Source: Acidobacteriota bacterium (lineage in GTDB: Bacteria > Acidobacteriota > Terriglobia > Bryobacterales > Bryobacteraceae). Taken from it: 64,000 nucleotides of DNA. Below the pieces are notes generated by a model. That model was not told the DNA's origin, did no database searches, and worked only from the letters and a program-made list of their open reading frames with translations. Position 1 is the stretch's first letter; each line of letters starts with the position of its first letter. Position numbers and translations under genes: made by a program. Location: the NCBI GenBank assembly GCA_026393985.1, contig JAPKZB010000078.1, forward strand, positions 124,001 through 188,000. The letters run 5' to 3'. Positions 11,576 to 20,044 of this stretch are shown in pieces.

Positions 11576-12669
11576 AGCCCCACAATCTCCTCCCGCGTCG
11601 GCACCCGCGGATTATTCCCCGGCGACCCCGACTCAAGCGCATCCGCCGCCATCTGCCCCATCACCGCCCGAAACGCCCCCGCCTCCACCCCGTACTCCCG
11701 CAGCGTCGGCACCCGCAAATCCCGGTTGAACGCCTCAAGCGCCCCCACCACATCCTCGCCCAACCCCGTATGCGCCGCAAACGCCCGATACCGCTCCGGC
11801 GCCCCCGGCAAACTGAACCGCGTCACCGCCGGCAGCAGCATCGCGTTCGACAACCCGTGCGGAATATGAAAGTACGCCCCCAACGGCCGCGACATCCCGT
11901 GCACCAGCGCCACGCTCGCGTTCGAAAACGCCATGCCCCCCAGCATTGCCCCCGTCATCATCGCCTCCTTCGCCGCCCGGTCCCCCGCGTCCGCCCACGC
12001 CCGCCGCAGGTGCGGCACAATCAACGCCCCCGCCTGCAGCGCAATGGCGTCGGAAAACGCGCTCGCCTTCCGCGACACATACGCCTCCAGCGCGTGCGTC
12101 AGCGAATCAATCCCCACCGCCGCCGTCAACCCCTGCGGCATCGACAACGACAACTCGTAATCCACCAGCGCCACCGCCGGCAGCAGATGCCCATCCAGAA
12201 TCATCATCTTCACGTTCCGCGCCCGGTCCGTGATAATCGTAATCCGCGTCGCCTCGCTCCCCGTCCCCGCCGTCGAAGGGATCGCAATCAGCGGCAGCCC
12301 CGGCGCCGGAATCTTGTGGTACCCCATGTACTGCGCAAGCGGCCCCGCGTTCGTCCCCAGAATCGCCATCGCCTTGGCCGCGTCAATCGCCGAACCCCCG
12401 CCCAGCGCCACCAACCCATCGCCCCCGTGCGCCCGCAGCGCCGCCAACCCCTGCTCCACCACCTCCAGATCCGGATCCGGCGTCACCCCCGCAAACTCCG
12501 CCACCGGCAGCGCCTCCCGCAGCGCCCGCGCCGCCGCGCTCTCCCGCAGATAGGGATCCACCACCAGCAGCGGCCGCCGGATCCCCAGCCGCCGGCACTC
12601 CGCCGCTGCCCCGAGCGACGCCCCCGCCCCAATCTGTATCGTCGGTGGTAACTGCAGCTTTACGACCAT
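11554..12669 (-). CDS. Iron-containing alcohol dehydrogenase
   Basis: A 371-residue group III (Fe-ADH, PF00465) enzyme. It has the NAD-binding GGGSAIDAAKA motif near residue 95 and the metal-ligand region SIDSLTHALEAYVS (Asp and His) with the later HGMSRPLGAYFHIPHG His pair. The start is set at ATG 12669 (MVVKLQLPPTIQIGAG), because the frame upstream reads into the preceding gene without conserved sequence. It overlaps the end of the aldehyde dehydrogenase gene by 10 bp, so the two form an operon that would interconvert an alcohol, its aldehyde and an acid or acyl-CoA. The physiological substrate is unknown. Confidence 0.9.
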   Translation of the reverse strand: MVVKLQLPPTIQIGAGASLGAAAECRRLGIRRPLLVVDPYLRESAAARALREALPVAEFAGVTPDPDLEVVEQGLAALRAHGGDGLVALGGGSAIDAAKAMAILGTNAGPLAQYMGYHKIPAPGLPLIAIPSTAGTGSEATRITIITDRARNVKMMILDGHLLPAVALVDYELSLSMPQGLTAAVGIDSLTHALEAYVSRKASAFSDAIALQAGALIVPHLRRAWADAGDRAAKEAMMTGAMLGGMAFSNASVALVHGMSRPLGAYFHIPHGLSNAMLLPAVTRFSLPGAPERYRAFAAHTGLGEDVVGALEAFNRDLRVPTLREYGVEAGAFRAVMGQMAADALESGSPGNNPRVPTREEIVGLYEEVFG

Positions 12670-14099
12670 CGCGTCAACGTTACCTTCGTTCGTGTGTAGA
12701 ACTGAATCCCCTCGTTCCCCTGCACATGCAGGTCTCCAAAGAAACTCTCGTTCCACCCCGCGAACGGAAACAGCGCCATCGGCGCGGGCACCCCAATGTT
12801 CACCCCGATCATCCCGCAGTTCACGTTCCGCGCAAATTTCCGCGCCGCCCCGCCCGACCGCGTATAAATCACCGCCCCGTTCCCGTACGGCGACTCGTTC
12901 GCCCGCGCAATCGCCCCGTCCAGATCCTCCTCCCGCAGCAGCGTCAACACCGGTCCAAACACCTCATCCCGCAACAAGCCCGACTCCGCCCCCACCCCCG
13001 AAACAATACTCGGCCCCACAAAATAACCCTCGGCCGGCCGCGCGTGCCGCCGCCCGTCCACCAGCATCTCCACCCCCTGCGCCTCCCCCATCGCCAAATA
13101 CCGCCGCACCCGCTCCTCCGCCGTCCCGTCAATCACCGGCCCCATCCCCACCGCCGCCCCCTCATCCGTCGCCCCCACCGCCATCGTCTCGGCCAACCCC
13201 CGCAGCCGCTCCGTAATCGGCTCCGCCGCCCGCCCCGCCACCACCGCTACGCTCCCCGCCATGCACCGCTGCCCCGCGCACCCGAACGACGACGACAAAA
13301 TCGCCTCCGCCGCCAGATCCATATCCGCGTCCGGCATCACAATCATGAAGTTCTTCGCCCCGCCCGCCGCCTGCACCCGCTTCCCGTTCGCCGTCCCCCG
13401 CCGGTACACCTCCCGCGCCACCGGCGTCGACCCCACAAAGCTCACCGCCGCAATCCCCGGATGATCCAAAATCGCGTGCACCGTCTCCACCCCGCCGTGC
13501 ACCAGGTTCAACACCCCCGGCGGCAGCCCCGCCTCCACCAGCAGTTCCACCAGCCGCGCCGCCGTCAACGGCACCTTCGGCGACGGCTTAAACACAAACG
13601 TGTTCCCGCACGCCAGCGCCAGCGGAATCATCCACAGCGGAATCATCGCCGGAAAATTATACGGCGTAATCCCCGCGCAAACCCCCACCGGAAACCGCTC
13701 CGCCTCCCCGTCAATGTTCCGCGCCACCTGCCCCAGCTTCTGCCCCATCAGCAGCGATGGAATCCCACACGCCAGGTCCACCACATCCAGCCCCCGCCGC
13801 AAATCCCCCTGCGCCTCGACGAGCGTCTTGCCGTGCTCCCGGCAAATCAGCAGCGCAATCTCGGCGAACTTCTCCTCGAGCAGCGCCTTGTAGCGGAACA
13901 GAATCCGCGCCCGGTCCCCCGGCGGCGTCTCCCCCCACCCCGCCAGCGCCCCCCGTGCCGCCGTCACCGCCGCATCCACATCCGCCGCGCTCCCCACCGG
14001 GCACCGCGCAATCTCCACCCCCCGCGAAGGGTTCATCACCGCCGTCCATTCCGCCGCCGCGCTCGGCGTCCATCGATTCGCAATCAGATTCTCAAGCAT
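12660..14099 (-). CDS. mmsA: CoA-acylating (methylmalonate-semialdehyde type) aldehyde dehydrogenase
   Basis: A 479-residue aldehyde dehydrogenase closest to the MmsA/IolA group, which converts malonate or methylmalonate semialdehyde to acetyl- or propionyl-CoA with NAD. Visible motifs are PYNFPAMIPLWMIPLALACGNTFVFKPS, FVGSTPVAR, the catalytic-Cys region FGCAGQRCMA and the C-terminal MALFPFAGWNESFFGDLH typical of MmsA. ATG 14099 is preferred over an upstream TTG at 14120. It is first in a two-gene operon with the iron alcohol dehydrogenase. The symbol is given by family; valine, inositol or pyrimidine catabolism genes are not nearby. Confidence 0.85.
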   Translation of the reverse strand: MLENLIANRWTPSAAAEWTAVMNPSRGVEIARCPVGSAADVDAAVTAARGALAGWGETPPGDRARILFRYKALLEEKFAEIALLICREHGKTLVEAQGDLRRGLDVVDLACGIPSLLMGQKLGQVARNIDGEAERFPVGVCAGITPYNFPAMIPLWMIPLALACGNTFVFKPSPKVPLTAARLVELLVEAGLPPGVLNLVHGGVETVHAILDHPGIAAVSFVGSTPVAREVYRRGTANGKRVQAAGGAKNFMIVMPDADMDLAAEAILSSSFGCAGQRCMAGSVAVVAGRAAEPITERLRGLAETMAVGATDEGAAVGMGPVIDGTAEERVRRYLAMGEAQGVEMLVDGRRHARPAEGYFVGPSIVSGVGAESGLLRDEVFGPVLTLLREEDLDGAIARANESPYGNGAVIYTRSGGAARKFARNVNCGMIGVNIGVPAPMALFPFAGWNESFFGDLHVQGNEGIQFYTRTKVTLTRWS

Positions 14100-14145
14100 C
14101 CGTCTGCCAGCGTAACGCAACCCGCTCGGGCGAAACTAGAAAGCA

Positions 14146-14493
14146 ATGCGCAGCGTACAGATCTTCGGCGTCAAAAACTCCCAACCCACCCGGGCCGCCG
14201 AACGCTTCTTCAAGGAGCGGAGCATCACTATCCACTTCGTCGACCTCAAACTCAAACCCATGGCCCCCGGCGAGATCAAACGTTTCATCGACCGCTTCAC
14301 CCTTCCGAATCTCCTCGATCGCGAAGGCAAAGCCTTTGAAAAGGCCGGCCTCAAATACCTCAAGCAGTCCGACGCCGAACTGCTCCTCAAAATCGAACGG
14401 GAGCCGCTCCTGCTCCGGCTCCCGTTCGTTCGCTTTGACAAAAAGATCAGCATCGGCCCCGACGAAGCCGCCTGGAAATCGATGCTCGACTAA
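14146..14493 (+). CDS. ArsC/Spx-fold small protein lacking the catalytic cysteine
   Basis: A 115-residue thioredoxin-fold protein of the ArsC/YffB family: IFGVKNSQPTRAAERFFKE at the N-terminus, ITIHFVDLK, a middle helical region and the C-terminal PLLLRLPFVRFDKKISIGPDEAAW (family pattern LL-x-RP-[IV]-x-x-x-x-x-x-x-x-G). In active arsenate reductases and YffB proteins a Cys follows the GxKN or P segment; here the matching position is Ser (VKNS), and the protein has no other N-terminal Cys. It is therefore unlikely to act as a reductase and may bind a partner, as Spx does. It is divergent from mmsA with 46 bp between starts. Confidence 0.8.
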   Translation: MRSVQIFGVKNSQPTRAAERFFKERSITIHFVDLKLKPMAPGEIKRFIDRFTLPNLLDREGKAFEKAGLKYLKQSDAELLLKIEREPLLLRLPFVRFDKKISIGPDEAAWKSMLD

Positions 14494-14504
14494 CCCAGGC
14501 TCGA

Positions 14505-16340
14505 CTAGGGCACGCAAGCCTGCGTCAACGTATTCGCCCGCGTCCCATCATTGCCAACGCCCCGCAGCAGTTCGTCGAACGTCTGCAGCGGCACGCCCGA
14601 TCCCGTCGCGCCCACCGCCGGAATCAGAGCAAACCGGTCCGCCGCGCTCGACGCAAACCGCCCGTCCTTGCTGTCCTTGACGAGCGTCCCCGCCGCCGAC
14701 TCCTCATGGCCCACCGCCACGCACAGCGACGGATGGTCAAACGGCGCCCGTTGGAAGCGCACCCGGTCATCCGTCAGCGCCTTCAAAAACGCCACCACCG
14801 CCGTCCGCTCCTGCGGGCTCAGCCGGATCCGCCCCATCCCCGGTCCCAGGTTCCCATCGGCCGGGAAATCCCCGTTCCGTCCGTAAAACTCCAACACCTG
14901 CTCAAGCGTCGCCTGGCTCCCGTCGTGGAAGAAAGGCCCCGTGAACTCCACGTTCCGCAGCCCCGGCGTCTTGAACATGCCGTTCGCGCTTGCCGCGCCG
15001 CGGGTAATCTGACTCGCCAAAGCCGCCGGCAAATTCCCCAACCCCCGATCGTCCGCAATCGGCGTCACCCCAATTCGAAAAAATCCACCCCGGCGAACGT
15101 TCTCCGTCCAGGAGGCCGCCGTGAATTCCGCCCCCGCGTGGCATCCGGCGCAGGACCCGGAATTCGGCGCGTCAAACGTCTGCAGCCCCTGCCGCTCCAA
15201 CGGCGACAACGCTCCCGCGACTCCTTCAAGCGAGCGATCGAGCGGCGAGTCATTCGACACCAACGTGGACAAATACGCCTGAATCGCCAACCCCCAGTAC
15301 AAAGAGAAGTTCGCCTCCATCTGGTTCTGTGTGCCGCTCACCGGCGCCTGCCAATAGGCCGGATCAATCGCCGCCTCAATCAGCGTCCGGTAGCTAAGAT
15401 CCACCACCAGCCCGTTGCCGGAAGCGTTCGCTACTGGCCCCAACACACTATCGGTCACCGCCACCCGCTGCCGCCCCAGCGGCCGCAACGCCAGCAGTTT
15501 CCGCCCCACCAGCCCGAAGCTCCTGCCCTCGTACGACATCTCGATCGGGTTCAACACCGGACCTACCGCCAGCGATGCCAAACTCGAGTTCTGCAGCCGT
15601 ACCACCTCGCGCACCAGCCGGCCATTCCGCCACGCCTGCACCGCTGCGGCCGGATCCGCCTCTCCCAACTCCGACACCCCGTTGAACACCGGGCTCGCCC
15701 GCCCGTCCCAGAACTGCCGCACGTTGAACACCGCATTAATCACGCTCGGCGTGTTTCGCGACGTCACCTGCCGCGTCAGCAGCCCGTTCTTGTTGAACCG
15801 GCTCGTCACTAAGTCCGCCCCATTCTCATCAGCCGCCCCCGGCGTGACGTTCAAGAACCGCCGCGCCATCACCCCCGCGCTTCCCGCCACCATCGGCGGG
15901 CCACTCACCACCCCCGCCCGGTGAAACGGGAACTCTCCCGCCGTCAGCATCCGGTTCGGTGAGGTCAACGCCGTCGTCGCGCTGTGCGGCGGAGCCAACT
16001 GGTTCTGCCTCCGGTGGTCCGCCCCGGCGTGGAAGTGGCACGACGCACAAGCCGTCTTCCCGTCGCTGCCCGCCTGCACATCCCAGAAGAACACCTTGCC
16101 CAGGGCGATCAACGCCTGCTGATTCCGGACATACTGGCCCACGCCCGGCACCGCGGGTACCGGTACCTGCTTCAGCGACCGAAGACCCGGAAGCGGCAGT
16201 GGTGCCGTTGGCGGCGGGGGAGGAGGCGGGGGAGGCGGCCCCGGCGGTTGCGCGCTCGCCATCGCCGTAAGTAGAAGAAAAAATAGGGAAGTTCGGGCCG
16301 CCCTGGCCGGGCGCCTACTTGGCTTCTTGTCAAAGAACAT
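14505..16340 (-). CDS. Exported diheme cytochrome-c peroxidase family protein (paralog B)
   Basis: A 611-residue member of the diheme cytochrome-c peroxidase/MauG superfamily. After a signal peptide (cleavage near ASAQ, residue 31) comes a run of ten prolines (residues 35-44), then heme site 1 CASCH (98-102) and heme site 2 CAGCH (397-401). Family signatures are GKVFFWDVQAGSDGKTACASCH, RNTPSVINAVFN..FWDGRA and the C-terminal KTPGLRNVEFTGPFFHDG. It is about 250 residues longer than classic peroxidases. ATG 16340 is chosen because it opens the signal peptide; the upstream frame has no such feature. The next gene upstream is a close paralog. Probable role: periplasmic peroxide reduction or oxidation of an unknown substrate. 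Confidence 0.88.
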   Translation of the reverse strand: MFFDKKPSRRPARAARTSLFFLLLTAMASAQPPGPPPPPPPPPPTAPLPLPGLRSLKQVPVPAVPGVGQYVRNQQALIALGKVFFWDVQAGSDGKTACASCHFHAGADHRRQNQLAPPHSATTALTSPNRMLTAGEFPFHRAGVVSGPPMVAGSAGVMARRFLNVTPGAADENGADLVTSRFNKNGLLTRQVTSRNTPSVINAVFNVRQFWDGRASPVFNGVSELGEADPAAAVQAWRNGRLVREVVRLQNSSLASLAVGPVLNPIEMSYEGRSFGLVGRKLLALRPLGRQRVAVTDSVLGPVANASGNGLVVDLSYRTLIEAAIDPAYWQAPVSGTQNQMEANFSLYWGLAIQAYLSTLVSNDSPLDRSLEGVAGALSPLERQGLQTFDAPNSGSCAGCHAGAEFTAASWTENVRRGGFFRIGVTPIADDRGLGNLPAALASQITRGAASANGMFKTPGLRNVEFTGPFFHDGSQATLEQVLEFYGRNGDFPADGNLGPGMGRIRLSPQERTAVVAFLKALTDDRVRFQRAPFDHPSLCVAVGHEESAAGTLVKDSKDGRFASSAADRFALIPAVGATGSGVPLQTFDELLRGVGNDGTRANTLTQACVP

Positions 16341-16390
16341 ATTCCCGCAGTGTGACTTTCGGTCCGGTATGGAGCAATGGGCACTTGGTA

Positions 16391-16432
16391 CGGCTAAGGT
16401 TCTAAAACCAAGTCTCCGGAAAACCTTAGCCG
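16391..16432. promoter_or_regulatory. Perfect inverted repeat between the two peroxidase paralogs
   Basis: An 11-bp perfect inverted repeat, CGGCTAAGGTT (16391-16401) and its complement at 16422-16432, with a 20-nt spacer, lies in the 118-bp gap between the two peroxidase genes. No T-tract follows on the minus strand, so it is more likely an operator or an mRNA-stability hairpin separating expression of the two genes than a simple terminator. Confidence 0.5.
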
Positions 16433-16458
16433 TCTCCTCCGTGGCCCGCCCGCCTCCC

Positions 16459-18225
16459 CTAAGGCACACACCCCTCGGTCAACGTATTCGCCCGCGAACC
16501 GTCATTCCCAATCCCCCGCAGCAGCTCGTCGAACGTCTGCAGCGGCACGCCCGCCCCCTCGCTCCCCACCGCCGGAATCAGCGCCCACCGGTCCACCGCG
16601 CTCGACGCAAACCGCCCGTCGGTCGTATCCGCCGCCAGCACCCCCGCCGCCGGCTCTTCGTGCCCCGTCGAAACGCACAGCGACGGATGGTCAAACGGCG
16701 CCCGTTGATACTTCACCCGGTCATCCGTCAGCGCCTTCAAAAACGCCACCACCGCCGTCTGCTCCTGCGGGTTCAGCCGAATCCGTCCAATCCCCGGCCC
16801 CAGGTTCCCGTCCGCCCGGAAGTCCCCGTTCCGCGCATAAAACGCCGTCACCTGCTCCAGTGTCGCCTGGCTCCCATCGTGGAAGTACGGCCCCGTGAAC
16901 TCCACGTTCCGCAGCCCCGGCGTCTTGAACGCCCCGCTCGTCTGCGTCGTCGCAAACGGCGCCGCCAACCCGCCCAACCCCGCATCATCCGCCACCGGCG
17001 TCACCCCAATCCGGAAGAACCCCGCCCCCTGCGCACTCGCCGGATTCACCCCCCGCGCCTGCGCCGCGCTGTACGACGCCGCCGTAAACTCCGCCCCCTG
17101 ATGGCAAACCGCGCACTGCGCCCCGCCCCCGGCAAACTCCTGCATCCCCTGCTGCTCCAGCGTGGTTAACGCCGTCCGGTTCCCTTCGAGAAACCGGTCC
17201 ACCCGCGACTCGTTCGCCACCAGCGTCGACTCGTAAGCCTGAATCGCCAGCCCCCAGAACAAGCTGAAATTCCTCGCCATCTGCTCGTCCCCCGGCGCCG
17301 CCCAGTAAGCCGGCGCAAACGCCGTCTCAATCAACTGCCGGTAGGAGTACTCCGCCGCCAGCCCCACCCCCGACCGGTCCGCGTACCCCCCCAGCACGCT
17401 ATCGGTCGCCGACACCATCTGCCGCCCCAACGGCCGCAGCGTCAGCAACTTCCGCCCCACATCGGCAAAGCGCCGCCCCGCGTACGACATCTCCATCTCG
17501 TTCAACACCGGCCCCACCGCCTGCGACGCCAGACTCGAGTTCTCCAATCGCACCCGCTCCTCCACCAGATGCCCGTCGCGCCACGCCACCACCCGCGCCC
17601 CCGCATCGGCATCCCCCGCCGGCGAAACCCCGTTGAAAATGTCGCTCGCCCGCCCGTCCCAGAAGTTCCGCACGTTAAACACCGCGTCAATCACGCTCGG
17701 CGTGTTCCGCGACGTCACCTGCCGCGTCTGCCGCCCGTTCGCGCTGAAGCGGCTCGAAAACAGGTCCGCCCCGTCCTCCTCCGCCGCCCCCGCCGCCACG
17801 CCAAAGAAGTTCCGCGAAAACGTCCCCGCCGAACCCGTCACCACCCGCGCCGCCCCCTGGTTCCCCGGCCCGTGAAACGGATAATCCGCCGCCGTCAACG
17901 TCCGGTTCACCGTCACCGTCCCGCTCCCGTTCGCCGGCGGCGCCAACTGATTCTGCACGCGGTGGTCCCCCCCGGCATGAAAGTGGCAAGACGCGCACGC
18001 CGTCTTCCCATCGCTGCCCGCCTGCATATCCCAGAAGAGCGCCTTACCCAGCACCACCAGCGCCTTCTCATCCCGCACATACTGCGCCAGTCCCGGCACC
18101 GCCGGCACGGCCACCGTTTTTAAGGACCGCAGCGGCGCCCCGCCACCCGGACGCCCGCCGCCCGGTTGTGCGCAAGCCGTCCCCGCCAAAGTCACCAGCA
18201 CAGAGAGAAAAGTTGTCGTTTTCAT
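16459..18225 (-). CDS. Exported diheme cytochrome-c peroxidase family protein (paralog A)
   Basis: A 588-residue paralog of the downstream gene, sharing almost every signature: signal peptide ending near ACAQ (residue 20), heme site 1 CASCH (77-81), heme site 2 CAVCH (371-375), NTPSVIDAVFNVRNFWDGRAS, KTPGLRNVEFTGPYFHDG and a shared C-terminal block PLQTFDELLRGIGNDGSRANTLTEGCVP-like end. It has a Gly-rich linker (PGGGRPGGGA) where the other has polyproline. AGGAG lies seven bases before the ATG at 18225. It is transcribed divergently from a histidine kinase/response regulator pair across an operator-like palindrome, suggesting control by that system. Substrate unknown. Confidence 0.88.
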   Translation of the reverse strand: MKTTTFLSVLVTLAGTACAQPGGGRPGGGAPLRSLKTVAVPAVPGLAQYVRDEKALVVLGKALFWDMQAGSDGKTACASCHFHAGGDHRVQNQLAPPANGSGTVTVNRTLTAADYPFHGPGNQGAARVVTGSAGTFSRNFFGVAAGAAEEDGADLFSSRFSANGRQTRQVTSRNTPSVIDAVFNVRNFWDGRASDIFNGVSPAGDADAGARVVAWRDGHLVEERVRLENSSLASQAVGPVLNEMEMSYAGRRFADVGRKLLTLRPLGRQMVSATDSVLGGYADRSGVGLAAEYSYRQLIETAFAPAYWAAPGDEQMARNFSLFWGLAIQAYESTLVANESRVDRFLEGNRTALTTLEQQGMQEFAGGGAQCAVCHQGAEFTAASYSAAQARGVNPASAQGAGFFRIGVTPVADDAGLGGLAAPFATTQTSGAFKTPGLRNVEFTGPYFHDGSQATLEQVTAFYARNGDFRADGNLGPGIGRIRLNPQEQTAVVAFLKALTDDRVKYQRAPFDHPSLCVSTGHEEPAAGVLAADTTDGRFASSAVDRWALIPAVGSEGAGVPLQTFDELLRGIGNDGSRANTLTEGCVP

Positions 18226-18271
18226 CAGTCGCTCCTGTTACCAGCAGACGCCGAAAAGCCCCCCAAGTCAC

Positions 18272-18318
18272 GTTAAGCGATGTTATGGCGCACCTCCCCC
18301 GCCTTAACATCGCTTAAC
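18272..18318. promoter_or_regulatory. Operator-like palindrome between the peroxidase genes and the two-component system
   Basis: A perfect 14-bp inverted repeat: GTTAAGCGATGTTA at 18272-18285 and its complement at 18305-18318, spaced by 19 bp. Each arm itself contains two direct half-sites, GTTAA-N5-GTTA, repeating every 10 bp, which is the geometry bound by OmpR/PhoB-family regulators. It lies in the 142-bp divergent promoter region, immediately upstream of the kinase promoter (-10-like TAATAT at 18344-18349). Binding by the adjacent regulator is inferred. Confidence 0.7.
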
Positions 18319-18343
18319 TGGGCTTACCCCCCGAAAAGCGGTC

Positions 18344-18362
18344 TAATATGGGGTGCGGAGGA
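18344..18362 (+). promoter_or_regulatory. -10-like element and ribosome-binding site of the histidine kinase gene
   Basis: TAATAT at 18344-18349 is a good -10 hexamer. A strong GGAGGA at 18357-18362, five bases before ATG 18368, decides that start over an upstream in-frame GTG at 18353. Confidence 0.5.
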
Positions 18363-18367
18363 AACAC

Positions 18368-20044
18368 ATGCGGCAAACCGGGCAACAATGGGCGTGGCTC
18401 GCCGTCATCACCACCCTCTGCGCCGTCCTCGCCTTCCTCCAGTACCGCTGGACCGGCGAACTCAGCCAGGCCGAACAGGCCCGCCTCACCACCGGCCTCG
18501 ACGAACAACTCCACCGCATGGCCCGCGCCTTCGATCAGCAGGTCTTTGAAACCGTCGAAACCCTCCTCCCCGCCGAATCCGACCTCGCCGCCTCCGGCCT
18601 CCCCGCCGCTCAGGCCGCCGCCTTCCAACGCTGGCAGCGCCGCTCCCCCGGCCCTTCTCTGTTTGCCCGCATCGCCATCGCCACCCCCGAAAACGACTCG
18701 CTCTCCCTCGCTCTCCTCGATCCCCCATCCGGCGCCACCTCCCCCCTCCCCTGGCCCCCCGCCTGGCAGCCCCTGCGCGAAGCCCTCGAACTCCGGCGCC
18801 AGGACCGCCGCAGCCCCCCGCGCCTCGCCCCCGAATCCCTCCTCCTCGAATTCCCCATCTTCGACCCCGGCACCCGCCACGAACTCGCCTGGATGATCTT
18901 CGAATTCGACCCCGCCCAGCTCTGGCAAAATCTCCTCCCCTCCCTCGTCCGCACCCATCTCAACCCCGGTGACCAACCCGATTTCGACGTCGAAGTCACC
19001 GCCGGCCGCCAACAAACGCTCCTCTTCTCCACCCTCACCAACCATCCCCCCATCGCCTATCCCGACGCCCGCGCCCCCCTGCTTACTGGCCTCCGCGACG
19101 GCCTCCGCCGCGCCCCCCACGGCCCGCCCCGCAAAAACGGCCCCCCCGGCACCCGCTGGACCCTCACCGCCAAACACCGCCACGGCTCCCTCGCCGCCGC
19201 CGTCGCCGCCAACCGCTGGCGCAACCTCGCCGTCGCCGGCGGCCTCCTCCTCCTCATCGCCGCCGCCGGCGCCGCCCTCGTCCATCACACCAGCAAAGCC
19301 CGCCGCCTCGCCCAAATGGAGTTCGCCTTCGTCGCCGGCGTCACCCATGAACTCCGCACCCCCCTCACCGTCATCCGCGGCGCCGCCCACAATCTCCTCT
19401 CCGGCGTCGTCCGCACCCCCGACCAGCAAGCCCGCTACCTCCGCCTCATCGTCCAGCACACCGAAAGCCTCACCGAAATGGTCGAACAGATCCTCGGCTT
19501 CGCCGGCGCCCGCGGCGGCCAGGCCAGAAACTCCAACCAACCCGTCTCCCTCCTCGACGCCCTCAACGAAGGCCTCGAAGCCGCCGCCGGCGACATCGAA
19601 GCCGCTCGCTGCGAAGTCGACCTCCAGGCCCCCCCCGACATCCCCCCCGTCCTCGGCGACCCCGTCGCCCTCCGCCGCGCCTTCCAAAACCTCCTCAGCA
19701 ACGCCGCCCGCCACGGCGGCGAAGGCGGCGCCATCTCCATCCTCGTCGAAATCGACCCCACCCCGCCCCGCCCCCACCTCCTCGTCCACGTCCGCGACCG
19801 CGGCCCCGGCATCCCCCCCGCCGACCTCGAACATCTCTTTGAACCCTTCTACCGCGGCGAACGCGCCAAAGCCGACCACCTCCGCGGCACCGGCCTCGGC
19901 CTCAGCCTCGTCGCCGAAATCGCCCACGCCCACGGCGGCACCATCACCGCCCAAAATCTCCCCACCGGCGGCGCCGGCTTCACCCTCCGCCTCCCCGCCG
20001 CCCTCCCGGAACAATATGACGAATTCGCAAATCCTGCTCGTTGA
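18368..20044 (+). CDS. Membrane sensor histidine kinase
   Basis: A 558-residue sensor kinase. An N-terminal membrane span (about residues 9-26) precedes a periplasmic region of about 250 residues with no recognised domain, then a second span (NLAVAGGLLLLIAAAGAALV, about 285-305). The HisKA H-box is VAGVTHELRTPLTVIRG with the phospho-acceptor at about His327, followed by N-box FQNLLSNAARHGG, G1 DRGPGIP and G2 GTGLGLSLV. There is no HAMP domain. It overlaps the response regulator gene by 29 bp and is divergent from the diheme peroxidase genes, so a signal linked to that periplasmic redox function is likely. Codons end almost uniformly in C. Confidence 0.9.
   Translation: MRQTGQQWAWLAVITTLCAVLAFLQYRWTGELSQAEQARLTTGLDEQLHRMARAFDQQVFETVETLLPAESDLAASGLPAAQAAAFQRWQRRSPGPSLFARIAIATPENDSLSLALLDPPSGATSPLPWPPAWQPLREALELRRQDRRSPPRLAPESLLLEFPIFDPGTRHELAWMIFEFDPAQLWQNLLPSLVRTHLNPGDQPDFDVEVTAGRQQTLLFSTLTNHPPIAYPDARAPLLTGLRDGLRRAPHGPPRKNGPPGTRWTLTAKHRHGSLAAAVAANRWRNLAVAGGLLLLIAAAGAALVHHTSKARRLAQMEFAFVAGVTHELRTPLTVIRGAAHNLLSGVVRTPDQQARYLRLIVQHTESLTEMVEQILGFAGARGGQARNSNQPVSLLDALNEGLEAAAGDIEAARCEVDLQAPPDIPPVLGDPVALRRAFQNLLSNAARHGGEGGAISILVEIDPTPPRPHLLVHVRDRGPGIPPADLEHLFEPFYRGERAKADHLRGTGLGLSLVAEIAHAHGGTITAQNLPTGGAGFTLRLPAALPEQYDEFANPAR

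Noticed and set aside
18353-18367. GTG 18353 as the histidine kinase start
   Set aside because: It overlaps the strong GGAGGA ribosome-binding site that clearly serves ATG 18368.
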